The notes beneath the pieces are model-generated. The model saw only the letters and a list, made by a program, of their open reading frames with translations, did no database searches and was not told where the DNA came from. A program made the position numbers and the translations under genes. Of a DNA stretch of 13,382 bases, positions 6,769 through 13,382 are shown one piece after another. Source of the DNA: Bacteroidetes bacterium UBA6183 (lineage in GTDB: Bacteria > Bacteroidota > Bacteroidia > UKL13-3); assembly GCA_002422865.1 (NCBI GenBank), contig DITN01000041.1:1-13382 (forward strand), read 5' to 3'. Each line of letters opens with the position of its first letter. The stretch's first letter is position 1.

Positions 6769-7335
6769 TTGAAACAACTACTCACCCTTTATTTATTATT
6801 TTTTAGTTTAAATACTTGGGCGCAATCGGCATTGCCTTTAACCAAACTTAACGTATCTGCTTCGGTGGTTATGCCTTTATTTAACAATAAACCATTTTCT
6901 GCCTACTCACAAAATACAGGATCACAAGTGCAGGTAGGTGCCAATTTGTATGAGGGTGAAATTGTACTATCAGCCGCTACTTTTGCCAATAAAAATCTTT
7001 TATTAACCGAATATCAATCGTTGTTGTTCTCGGTTGGCTATGCATTTAATATTCCGCTCACAAAAAATCTATGGTTAAAACCTCATGCTGCCTTTGGTGC
7101 GCACTACATGATGTTTGAACAAAACTCATCAAACACCAATAACCTGCGCGAGTCAGAATTAATGTACCAACTTGGGCTTGCCTTACAAACTAAATTGTAT
7201 AAAAAGTTACACCTGCAAGTTGGTTCATTTTACAGCAGCACGCAAACTTATCATAAACAACACCAGTTGTTTTTTCAATCGGGGTTGATGTATTATTTTA
7301 ATACACCTAAAAACATTCAATACCTCATTAATTGA
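6769..7335 (+). CDS. Small outer-membrane beta-barrel candidate, TTG start
   Basis: This 188-residue protein has a signal peptide (MKQLLTLYLLFFSLNTWAQ, cleavage near 19). Alternating hydrophobic strands follow, typical of a small outer-membrane barrel: LNVSASVVMPLF, QVQVGANLY, LLFSVGYAFNI, LWLKPHAAFGAHYM, LMYQLGLALQT, LHLQVGSFYSS and LFFQSGLMYYF. I recognise no specific family, and the barrel is inferred from the strand pattern. The start codon is TTG at 6769. The next in-frame ATG would remove the signal peptide, so TTG is preferred. The gene begins 2 bp after the DUF4197 stop, and its own TGA overlaps the TTG of the next gene. This indicates translational coupling within an envelope operon. 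The receptor encoded next may be a partner. Confidence 0.75.
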   Translation: MKQLLTLYLLFFSLNTWAQSALPLTKLNVSASVVMPLFNNKPFSAYSQNTGSQVQVGANLYEGEIVLSAATFANKNLLLTEYQSLLFSVGYAFNIPLTKNLWLKPHAAFGAHYMMFEQNSSNTNNLRESELMYQLGLALQTKLYKKLHLQVGSFYSSTQTYHKQHQLFFQSGLMYYFNTPKNIQYLIN

Positions 7336-9344
7336 AATACTTCTTCAACATATTATTTGTTGCATTGGGCACAGCTGCAATGGCACAAACCGACTCTGTG
7401 ATGTATAAAAAACAACCCATAAGTACGGTTTTATCGGCCTCACTTCAACCTGTAAAAGGCGAAAAACAATACATCACTTCGGAGCTTATCCGTACCCAAG
7501 GCATAGGCAGATTAAGTGAGTTATTGTTATGGATTGATAAAACAACTTACAGCACCATAAATGGCGATAGATTTTACCTGAATATTGCAGGCACATCAAC
7601 CCAACAACACCAAAATGTAATGCTGATGGTGAACGGGCAAAAGGTGGAGCTAGAAAGATGGGATGCGCTAAACATAAACCTGCTTGGTATATCGGTTATT
7701 GATATTGCTTATGTTGAAATATTTAATACACCACAAATCATCAATGGTCAGTTTTGTGGTTTTGGAGCCATTAATATTGTAACCCGCAACGATTTTAAAG
7801 GATTTACATACCGTGCCACTGCAAATAATGGCAACCCCATCAACGACCCAGGTGCTGCAAAATATATCGCGGGCTACAGCTCACCTAATATTGATAAAAC
7901 AGGATTTGTATACTCGCATTCGTTGGGTTATTACACCAATAAGTTTCATATTAACACCAGTTTTAATTTTCAAGATTGGTATGCACGTGATACCATGATT
8001 ACTGCACGTTACCTTATGTATCCGAAAATTGCTAATAAAAACACGCTAATGTCTTTTAGGGCCGAAGGTGCCGGTCAATATAAAAAAATTTATATACAAG
8101 CAAGTGCCGCATATACCACACAAGACGAGTTTTTGTTCAGAAATTTTATGGGTAGTGAACAGCCTTTTAAAACAGGATATTTAGAAGGTACACTAAGCCT
8201 TACACGCACATTTACCAATAACCGATACGCAAAAATAAATACCACCATCAACCAACATACGTTTAACAATTGGTTGCAAAATTCAACAACCTTTAACGAG
8301 TATAAATACTTGACCAATACACTGAATGCAGAGGTTGGAAAAACTAAACTATTAGGCAGTAACTTATACAAAAGATACTCTTTAGGTTATACTTTAAACT
8401 ACTATTCCTACTCCACATCAAAAGGCTTTATTGCACAACACCAGCCATATGTCGGTCTAAAAAGAAACCTTAATAAAAAAACAACCCAACAACTAGATGT
8501 GATGTTAAATATTATGGATTACACCATTAATCCTAATGTGGTATTCAGTCATCAGAAAAACAACAATATAATCAGCAGTTGGCATTTTGTAGGTGCTTAC
8601 CAACAAACTCGTTTGTCCCAGTTTCTTAACCAAACTTGGTATCATTATGGCGTAAATCGCTATAGCAGCATCAACAATCCCACAATAACGTATCCATCAA
8701 ACTTAAACAGTACACCTACCCATAAACTATCGGGCGATTATTTTTATAAGCTAAACTTTGGCAGTAATTTCCGCATTACTATGCACGGGGGCTTACGTTA
8801 CACACAAAACGTAGTGTACTTGATACCCAATGCAAATACTGTGAGTTTTTTATATAACGGTTATCAAACAAGAGCTGCACACGGTAATGTTTTTGGTAAA
8901 ATATGGGGTGCAAATATCCATTACGATGTGCTTACTAATTTTTGGTTTGATATAGACTATTATTCAGCAAACAACACCTCGAACCAAAAAGAATTGCAAC
9001 AAGTTTTATCAACCGAAGCTAAAAGAAAACTGCTCATAAGTGCTTATTATAAGTTACCTGCAAGATTTGATGTAGCCTTGCGTACACAAACACTATCAAA
9101 AACAGCTTGGCAAAATTATGAGAATGGCGTTTTACAAACGGTTAACATTCCTTCCATTTTTACTACCGATGTTTCCATCAACAAAAAAATGTGGGGAGAA
9201 AGAATAAACATTAACGCCACACTTAAAAACATATTCAACCAAAAAGAGTGGTACCGCCCATTAGGTGCCAACTTTGCGACCCGATTTATGGTTACGGCAC
9301 AAATAAAGTTCGATCAGTTGCCTAAAAAATTAATGAAGCCATAA
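7332..9344 (+). CDS. Compact TonB-dependent receptor, TTG start
   Basis: This 670-residue outer-membrane protein has a signal peptide (MKYFFNILFVALGTAAMAQ), a plug domain (about 45-153) and a barrel. The plug has YITSELIRTQGIGRLSELL, a VMLMVNGQKVE segment and a terminal YVEIFNTP...GFGAINIVTR, the usual plug-to-barrel junction. The barrel (about 155-660) ends in the family-like NATLKNIFNQKEWYRPLG and FMVTAQIKF. It lacks the N-terminal carboxypeptidase-like domain common in Bacteroidota receptors, and the barrel is short, so it is closer to a simple siderophore/metal/cobalamin-type receptor than to a SusC transporter. The substrate cannot be read. A short tail (DQLPKKLMKP) follows the last strand. 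The start is TTG at 7332, overlapping the previous stop as TTGA. The next in-frame ATG (MAQ) would delete the signal peptide. Confidence 0.85.
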   Translation: MKYFFNILFVALGTAAMAQTDSVMYKKQPISTVLSASLQPVKGEKQYITSELIRTQGIGRLSELLLWIDKTTYSTINGDRFYLNIAGTSTQQHQNVMLMVNGQKVELERWDALNINLLGISVIDIAYVEIFNTPQIINGQFCGFGAINIVTRNDFKGFTYRATANNGNPINDPGAAKYIAGYSSPNIDKTGFVYSHSLGYYTNKFHINTSFNFQDWYARDTMITARYLMYPKIANKNTLMSFRAEGAGQYKKIYIQASAAYTTQDEFLFRNFMGSEQPFKTGYLEGTLSLTRTFTNNRYAKINTTINQHTFNNWLQNSTTFNEYKYLTNTLNAEVGKTKLLGSNLYKRYSLGYTLNYYSYSTSKGFIAQHQPYVGLKRNLNKKTTQQLDVMLNIMDYTINPNVVFSHQKNNNIISSWHFVGAYQQTRLSQFLNQTWYHYGVNRYSSINNPTITYPSNLNSTPTHKLSGDYFYKLNFGSNFRITMHGGLRYTQNVVYLIPNANTVSFLYNGYQTRAAHGNVFGKIWGANIHYDVLTNFWFDIDYYSANNTSNQKELQQVLSTEAKRKLLISAYYKLPARFDVALRTQTLSKTAWQNYENGVLQTVNIPSIFTTDVSINKKMWGERININATLKNIFNQKEWYRPLGANFATRFMVTAQIKFDQLPKKLMKP

Positions 9345-9353
9345 CATAAATCT

Positions 9354-9361
9354 TATTTTTG
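9354..9361 (+). promoter_or_regulatory. Candidate -7 element TATTTTTG directly before cca
   Basis: TATTTTTG is an exact TAnnTTTG match within the 21-bp gap between the receptor stop and the cca GTG. It ends 4 bp before the start codon, so a transcript from it would be leaderless or nearly so. A -33 TTG at the expected spacing is not seen. It could give cca an internal promoter within the cluster. Confidence 0.42.
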
Positions 9362-9365
9362 CAAC

Positions 9366-10772
9366 GTGAAGGTAGATTTACAGCAACCCATTTTTAAGCA
9401 AATAGCAGCCGTTACCAATAAACATCAAATACCCGCATATGTGGTAGGAGGTTTTGTGCGTGATCTATTTTTAAACCGCCCAAGCAAAGATATTGATGTG
9501 GTAGTTTTAGGCGATGGCATAAAACTGGCTCAACAACTTTCGGGCATGATTCCCAAAAGTAGTTTTTCTTACTTTAAAAATTTTGGAACGGCAATGGTTA
9601 AAACCCACGATTGGGAAGTTGAATTTGTAGGTGCCCGAAAAGAAAGCTATACGCACAACAGCCGTAAACCCGCTGTAGAACCAGGCACTTTAACCGATGA
9701 CCAAAACCGCAGAGACTTTACCATTAACGCCATGGCCATTAGTTTAAACAACACTGATTATGGCACATTGGTTGATCCTTTCAATGGCATACAAGATTTA
9801 AAAGATAAAATTATACGTACACCGCTTGATGCGGATATTACCTTTAGTGACGACCCTCTGCGCATGATGCGCGCAATTAGGTTTGCCACACAACTAAGGT
9901 TTGAAATTGAGTATGAAACTTTTGAAGCCATTAAGCGTAATGCCGGACGCATAAAAATTATTTCGGCCGAACGCATTAGTGATGAACTGAACAAGATTAT
10001 GCTCAGTAAAAAGCCATCTGTTGGTTTTAATTTATTGTTTGATAGTGGTTTGTTACAACTTATTTTCCCAGAGTTGGCCGCTATGTATGGGGTTGATGTA
10101 ATTGATGGTAAAGCGCACAAAGACAATTTTTACCACACCTTAATGGTATTAGATAATATTTGTGCAGATACAGAGGACTTGTGGCTTCGTTGGGCTGCAC
10201 TTTTGCACGACATTGCTAAACCTGTTACCAAACGTTTTGAAAAAGGAACCGGATGGACTTTTCATGGACATGAGGATAAAGGTAGTCGTATGGTGAAGAA
10301 AATTTTCAGCAACCTAAAACTTCCGTTAAATGAAAAAATGAAGTTTGTGGAAAAAATTGTGGCATTGCATCATCGTCCAAAAGTATTGGCTGAGGATGGA
10401 GTTACAGACAGTGCCATACGTAGGTTAATTGTTGATGCGGAAGAAGATATTGATGCGCTATTTTTGCTTTGCAAAGCAGACATCACCAGCAAAAACCTAC
10501 AAAAAGTAGAAACCTACCGCAGAAACCTAGAACAAGTTAAACAACTGGTGGCTGATGTTACTGAGCGTGATGCCTTAAGAAATTGGCAACCTCCAATAAG
10601 TGGCGAAGATATTATGAAAACATTTGGTATTGGACCGAGCCGTGAGGTGGGCCTAATAAAAGCCGAAATAAGAGAAGCCATTTTAGAAGGCAAAATTACC
10701 AACAACCTTGAAGAAGCATATGCATTTATGGTAAACGTAGCAGCCTCATTAGGTTTAACACCCAAATTGTAA
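9366..10772 (+). CDS. cca: CCA tRNA nucleotidyltransferase with HD domain
   Basis: This cytoplasmic class II nucleotidyltransferase (468 residues) adds or repairs the 3' CCA end of tRNAs using CTP and ATP. The head carries GGFVRD at 28-33 and the metal-binding pair D42/D44 in KDIDVVVLG, then EFVGARKESY (86-95), RRDFTINAMAI (115-125, nucleotide selection) and DDPLRMMRAIRFA (162-174). A C-terminal HD phosphohydrolase-like domain follows (ALLHDIAKP, H281/D282, with FHGHEDKGS near 299-307 and LHHRP at 334-338). A poly(A) polymerase is the family alternative, but a single full-length copy with an HD domain is typical of CCA enzymes in Bacteroidota. The start is GTG at 9366. No ATG lies close enough upstream, and GGFVRD would be badly placed with a later start. 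It sits 21 bp after the receptor, probably riding on the same transcript, with a possible own promoter. Confidence 0.93.
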   Translation: MKVDLQQPIFKQIAAVTNKHQIPAYVVGGFVRDLFLNRPSKDIDVVVLGDGIKLAQQLSGMIPKSSFSYFKNFGTAMVKTHDWEVEFVGARKESYTHNSRKPAVEPGTLTDDQNRRDFTINAMAISLNNTDYGTLVDPFNGIQDLKDKIIRTPLDADITFSDDPLRMMRAIRFATQLRFEIEYETFEAIKRNAGRIKIISAERISDELNKIMLSKKPSVGFNLLFDSGLLQLIFPELAAMYGVDVIDGKAHKDNFYHTLMVLDNICADTEDLWLRWAALLHDIAKPVTKRFEKGTGWTFHGHEDKGSRMVKKIFSNLKLPLNEKMKFVEKIVALHHRPKVLAEDGVTDSAIRRLIVDAEEDIDALFLLCKADITSKNLQKVETYRRNLEQVKQLVADVTERDALRNWQPPISGEDIMKTFGIGPSREVGLIKAEIREAILEGKITNNLEEAYAFMVNVAASLGLTPKL

Positions 10773-10801
10773 TTAACTTGCACATTATTGTATTTCAAAC
10801 C

Positions 10802-11638
10802 ATGAAAATAAAATCGTTATTACCCTTGTTTGTTGCAAGCGCACTATTTGCAGGCTGCAGCAGCGAAAAAGATGCCTCGTTTACAGACAATTGTGGAGGT
10901 AAAGCCCCGGGCGGTGCAGTAGGTTTGTTGATGAGCATTAATCAGGACTTACAAATGGGCCAAGCATCTGTTCAGCAAATAGAAGCAGATCCAAATACGT
11001 ACCCTGTTTTAGACTCGGCTACAAACCAGGTTGCATATGGACACATATACCGTATCCGCAATACCATTTTAAATTCGGGTAAAGTTTATTATAAAGACGA
11101 ATTTCCGTGGCGCATTCGTATTATTAAAGATGATAACACCCTGAATGCATTTTGTACTCCGGGAGGTTACATATACGTATATACCGGAATTATAAAATAC
11201 TTAGACAACGAAATGCAATTGGCCGGTGTAATGGGACACGAGATTGCACATGCCGATCGCAGACATAGTGCCAACCAAATGTTAAAACAATATGGGGTTG
11301 AGACCTTAATACAAATTTTCACCAGTGGAAGCACACAACAAATTGCGCAAATTGGTTCACAACTATTGGCGTTAAAATTTAGTAGAACAGACGAAACAGA
11401 AGCTGATGATTACAGCGTTAGGTATTTATTAGGTACAGAGTATGATCCCCAAGGAGCAAAATATTTTTTCCAAAAAATAAGTGGTGGAGCATCGGTGCCT
11501 GAGTTTTTAAGTACACACCCTAACCCTGATAACCGCGTTTTAAATATAGAAGAAACCTGGAAATGTCTTGGCAGTGGAGGTAATACAGGAACATTTGATG
11601 CGAGATATCAAGAGTTTAAAAACAGTTTACCGCAATAA
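10802..11638 (+). CDS. M48 family zinc metalloprotease, lipoprotein
   Basis: The product has 278 residues from ATG 10802. A TTG at 10778 would add eight residues before an otherwise canonical lipoprotein signal, so 10802 is preferred. The signal is MKIKSLLPLFVASALFAGC with Cys19 acylated; SSEKD follows and resembles a surface-export signal. The M48 domain carries the zinc motif HEIAH (H146, E147, H150) and a third ligand, probably E198 in DETEADDY. It also has the conserved FCTPGGYIYVYTGII before the active site and STHPNPDNR (237-245) near the end, as in BepA/LoiP-type periplasmic proteases. There are no TPR repeats, so it is the short form. The likely role is quality control of envelope or outer-membrane proteins (inference). 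It starts 29 bp after cca and is followed by a strong terminator, so it ends the cluster that begins with DUF4197. Confidence 0.93.
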   Translation: MKIKSLLPLFVASALFAGCSSEKDASFTDNCGGKAPGGAVGLLMSINQDLQMGQASVQQIEADPNTYPVLDSATNQVAYGHIYRIRNTILNSGKVYYKDEFPWRIRIIKDDNTLNAFCTPGGYIYVYTGIIKYLDNEMQLAGVMGHEIAHADRRHSANQMLKQYGVETLIQIFTSGSTQQIAQIGSQLLALKFSRTDETEADDYSVRYLLGTEYDPQGAKYFFQKISGGASVPEFLSTHPNPDNRVLNIEETWKCLGSGGNTGTFDARYQEFKNSLPQ

Positions 11639-11664
11639 GAAAGCATCACCATAAATATAAAATG

Positions 11665-11697
11665 ACGCGAATCGTACAAAACGGTTCGCGTTTTTTT
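11665..11697 (+). terminator. Rho-independent terminator after the M48 gene
   Basis: ACGCGAATCG (11665-11674) pairs with CGGTTCGCGT (11682-11691), a 10-bp stem with one G-U pair around the loop TACAAAA, followed by seven T (11691-11697). It separates the five-gene cluster from the sigma-factor unit. Confidence 0.92.
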
Positions 11698-11760
11698 GTG
11701 CGAAAAAGCGCTGTAAAACATACATTTGCTTTCAGCTCATTAAAAAATTTATAGCCTCGC

Positions 11761-11789
11761 GCAACCAAGTTAAAAGAGCAGGTGTCTTA
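11761..11789 (+). promoter_or_regulatory. ECF-type sigma promoter upstream of the sigma gene
   Basis: GCAACC (11761-11766) matches the AAC-containing -35 element typical of ECF sigma factors. After 17 bp comes GTCTTA (11784-11789), a GTC-type -10 element. The predicted transcript start is about 10-15 bp before the TTG of the sigma gene. The arrangement suggests that the sigma factor activates its own operon. It does not resemble the housekeeping TAnnTTTG elements seen elsewhere in the window. Confidence 0.6.
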
Positions 11790-11808
11790 ACCTTACAAAC
11801 TATACCAA

Positions 11809-12366
11809 TTGGAACGCATTAAAGAATTAGCTGAAGCTGAGCTTATTCAACGGTGTTTGAATAACGATGTACTCGCCCAAAACGAGCTTTACCGCAGGTT
11901 TGCCGGTAAAATGATGGGCGTATGTATGCGTTATGCCAAAAACCGAGACGATGCGAAAGACATTCTTCAAGACGCTTTTGTGAGGGTGTACCTCAATCTT
12001 AAATCGTTTAAGGCAGAAGGCTCTTTTGAAGGATGGATTAAGCGTATTATGATTAATACTGCGATTAAACACTACCGTAAAAACTTAAAGTTAAGCAACA
12101 ATATAGACATTGAAGCCGCATATGATGTGGGTTTTGATAGTGATATTATAGGTAAAATGGGGGTTACAGAGTTAATGGACAAAGTACAAACAATGCCCGA
12201 TGGATACCGCACCATTTTTAACTTATATATAGTTGAAGGATACCAACACAACGAAATTGGTGAAATGTTGGGGATTTCAGAGGGCACCTCGAAATCTCAG
12301 TTGGCCAGAGCACGAAATTATTTGATTAAATTGATACAAGGAAAAAACTCATCTGCAAATTTATGA
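11809..12366 (+). CDS. ECF-type RNA polymerase sigma factor, TTG start
   Basis: This 185-residue sigma-70 family protein contains only the two ECF domains. Region 2 covers about 23-92 (YRRFAGKMMGVCMRYAKNRD, DILQDAFVRVYLNLKSF, GWIKRIMINTAIKHYRK). Region 4 covers about 120-177 (MPDGYRTIFNLYIVEGYQHNEI, then the helix-turn-helix EMLGISEGTSKSQLARARNYL). It directs RNA polymerase to a specific promoter set, and the CAACC/GTCTTA promoter just upstream may be one target. The start is TTG at 11809. An in-frame TAA at 11788-11790 excludes an upstream start, and the first internal ATG (MMGVC) would cut into region 2. The stop overlaps the next gene's ATG by 4 bp (ATGA), so the downstream membrane protein is probably co-translated and may be its anti-sigma factor. 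Confidence 0.93.
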   Translation: MERIKELAEAELIQRCLNNDVLAQNELYRRFAGKMMGVCMRYAKNRDDAKDILQDAFVRVYLNLKSFKAEGSFEGWIKRIMINTAIKHYRKNLKLSNNIDIEAAYDVGFDSDIIGKMGVTELMDKVQTMPDGYRTIFNLYIVEGYQHNEIGEMLGISEGTSKSQLARARNYLIKLIQGKNSSANL

Positions 12367-13382
12367 ATACCGAGCAAATAAATAGATTTGATGAGCTGAT
12401 GCGGGAGAAGCTAAACAGCTATGAAGAAACAGAGCCAGACATGGATTTGTTGGTTCATATTCATGCCCGCAAAAACAGATTTTTGCGCACACGCAATCTG
12501 TTTACGCTCATTATTTTACTGGCCATCGTTTCGGCTGGTATTGTGGGTGGATATTACCTAAGCAATGGTAATAGTAACCAACATCAAACCCCGAGCACCC
12601 AAACCAACGAATTACCTTCGTTAACAGGAACCTCTGCCCGACTGCCAGTTGATGATAGTAACAACAATTCGATTTCATTACCAAACAATTTTGCAGGAAC
12701 CAACTCGGTGGCTGATGGTAAAAATTACAATATTGGTGATGTTAATAATAACCATGTAAATTCAGGAAACGTTAACCCAACAAATCATTTAATTGGCTTA
12801 ACAAATATTAACGCTGTACCAAAAAGAGTAACAGTATTTAATCCAATAATAACTGAAGGTTTGATAAGCGAACAACTTTCTGAAATTACATCAAACAAGA
12901 ACAACACGATTGCAGAAAATGCAGATGAAGCATTCAATACTTCAAACGATAAAAACAACAACACCAATAAAACAGAAAAAGATGCTTGTACTGCTACTAT
13001 AAGCTATTACACAACATACGACAATGGCTTTAACTTTATGGCTAAAACCAATAACCCTAACGTGCAGCTTACTTGGCTGTTTGGTGATGGTAAAAGCAGT
13101 AAAGAAGAAGCACCTAAACATATTTATCAAAAAGCCGGACAATACGCTGTTACATTAACAGCAGTGGATAAAACCACAAAATGTAAAGCAGAAACATACA
13201 CTTTAGTTAATGTTACTGCCGGGGTTGATCTAACTGCATCATCAATAAGCGGAACCGTGTTTGCTGATGCCGAATACGCCACTAAGACTCGTGTTGATTT
13301 ATTGGCGTACAACAGCAGTACAAATGTTTACGAACGGGTTCAATCGGCCTTTACCAACAATAAAGGCCTATACGAGTTTAAT
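12363..13382 (+). CDS. PKD-domain single-pass membrane protein, putative anti-sigma/sensor (partial)
   Basis: The frame opens at ATG 12363 and stays open for 340 codons to the window end, so the C-terminus is missing. Residues 1-44 are charged and cytoplasmic (FDELMREKLNSYEETEPDMD). Residues 45-66 form one transmembrane helix (LFTLIILLAIVSAGIVGGYY). Residues 67-206 are a low-complexity linker with Asn at about one position in five. A PKD domain follows (about 211-284) with the hallmarks WLFGDGKSS and HIYQKAGQYAVTL. Cys209 and Cys273 could form a disulfide. A second beta-sandwich then begins (ISGTVFADA...NNKGLYEF), resembling carboxypeptidase-regulatory or Cna-B-like repeats. The 4-bp overlap with the sigma gene and the short cytoplasmic head suggest an anti-sigma or sensor role, although no recognised anti-sigma motif is visible. 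PKD domains usually bind proteins or glycans at the cell surface. Confidence 0.82.
   Translation, partial: MNTEQINRFDELMREKLNSYEETEPDMDLLVHIHARKNRFLRTRNLFTLIILLAIVSAGIVGGYYLSNGNSNQHQTPSTQTNELPSLTGTSARLPVDDSNNNSISLPNNFAGTNSVADGKNYNIGDVNNNHVNSGNVNPTNHLIGLTNINAVPKRVTVFNPIITEGLISEQLSEITSNKNNTIAENADEAFNTSNDKNNNTNKTEKDACTATISYYTTYDNGFNFMAKTNNPNVQLTWLFGDGKSSKEEAPKHIYQKAGQYAVTLTAVDKTTKCKAETYTLVNVTAGVDLTASSISGTVFADAEYATKTRVDLLAYNSSTNVYERVQSAFTNNKGLYEFN

Noticed and set aside
6764..6771. TAATTTTG as a promoter element for the small barrel gene
   Set aside because: It matches TAnnTTTG but consists of the previous stop codon plus the TTG start, so any transcript from it would begin inside the signal peptide.
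9758..10126. 122-codon minus-strand frame inside cca
   Set aside because: It lies wholly within conserved cca motifs in antisense. The same applies to the antisense frames at 8090-8371, 10514-10798 and 11827-12287.
10778..10801. Upstream TTG start for the M48 protease
   Set aside because: It would put eight residues before an otherwise standard lipoprotein signal. The ATG at 10802 fits better.
12785..13312. Three minus-strand frames near the right end
   Set aside because: They are antisense to the open PKD-protein frame, which has clear domain signatures and a coupled start.
1..13382. CRISPR arrays, tRNA/rRNA genes, insertion sequences, phage genes
   Set aside because: No spaced direct repeats, tRNA-like cloverleaf, transposase or terminal inverted repeats were seen.

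Overview
The window looks like Bacteroidota (Flavobacteriia/Chitinophagia/Sphingobacteriia-type; the order cannot be fixed from here). The DNA is AT-rich. Several starts follow TAnnTTTG-like -7 elements, and Shine-Dalgarno sequences are mostly weak or absent. The gene content also fits: a DPP5-type S9 peptidase, a DUF4197 lipoprotein, a compact TonB-dependent receptor, Bacteroidota-style lipoprotein signals, and an ECF sigma gene followed by a PKD-domain membrane protein.

Layout. 1-154: non-coding, with three degenerate 7-bp tandem repeats. 155-1387: lysA with its own terminator. 1424-1661: intergenic, holding a GC-rich island that may be a dispersed repeat. 1662-3716: DPP5-like periplasmic peptidase, followed by a terminator. 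3842-4765 (minus strand): LysR-type regulator, divergent from a two-gene unit encoding a 58-residue two-helix membrane peptide (4969-5145) and a 93-residue protein of unknown function (5138-5419), which overlap by 8 bp. The 203-bp divergent region carries a T-N11-A dyad placed where a LysR activation site would be expected. 5436-5475: a perfect 40-bp palindrome, perhaps a terminator. 5549-5965: a small four-helix membrane protein. 6041-11638: five tightly spaced plus-strand genes (DUF4197 lipoprotein, small outer-membrane beta-barrel candidate, TonB-dependent receptor, CCA tRNA nucleotidyltransferase, M48 metalloprotease lipoprotein) ending in a strong terminator. 11761-11789: an ECF-type promoter. 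11809-12366: ECF sigma factor. 12363 to the window end: a single-pass membrane protein with a short cytoplasmic head, an Asn-rich linker, a PKD domain and the start of a second beta-sandwich, cut by the window edge.

How the genes work together. lysA, dpp5 and cca are housekeeping or nutrition genes. The 6041-9344 trio is probably an envelope unit (surface or periplasmic lipoprotein, small barrel, receptor), with cca and the M48 protease downstream on the same likely transcript. The sigma and PKD genes overlap by 4 bp and look like an autoregulated cell-surface signalling pair in which the membrane protein acts as anti-sigma factor or sensor.

The points most worth following are the sigma/PKD pair with its promoter, the LysR divergon with its unannotated-looking membrane peptide, the 40-bp palindrome, and the high share of TTG/GTG starts (four of the eleven complete genes).
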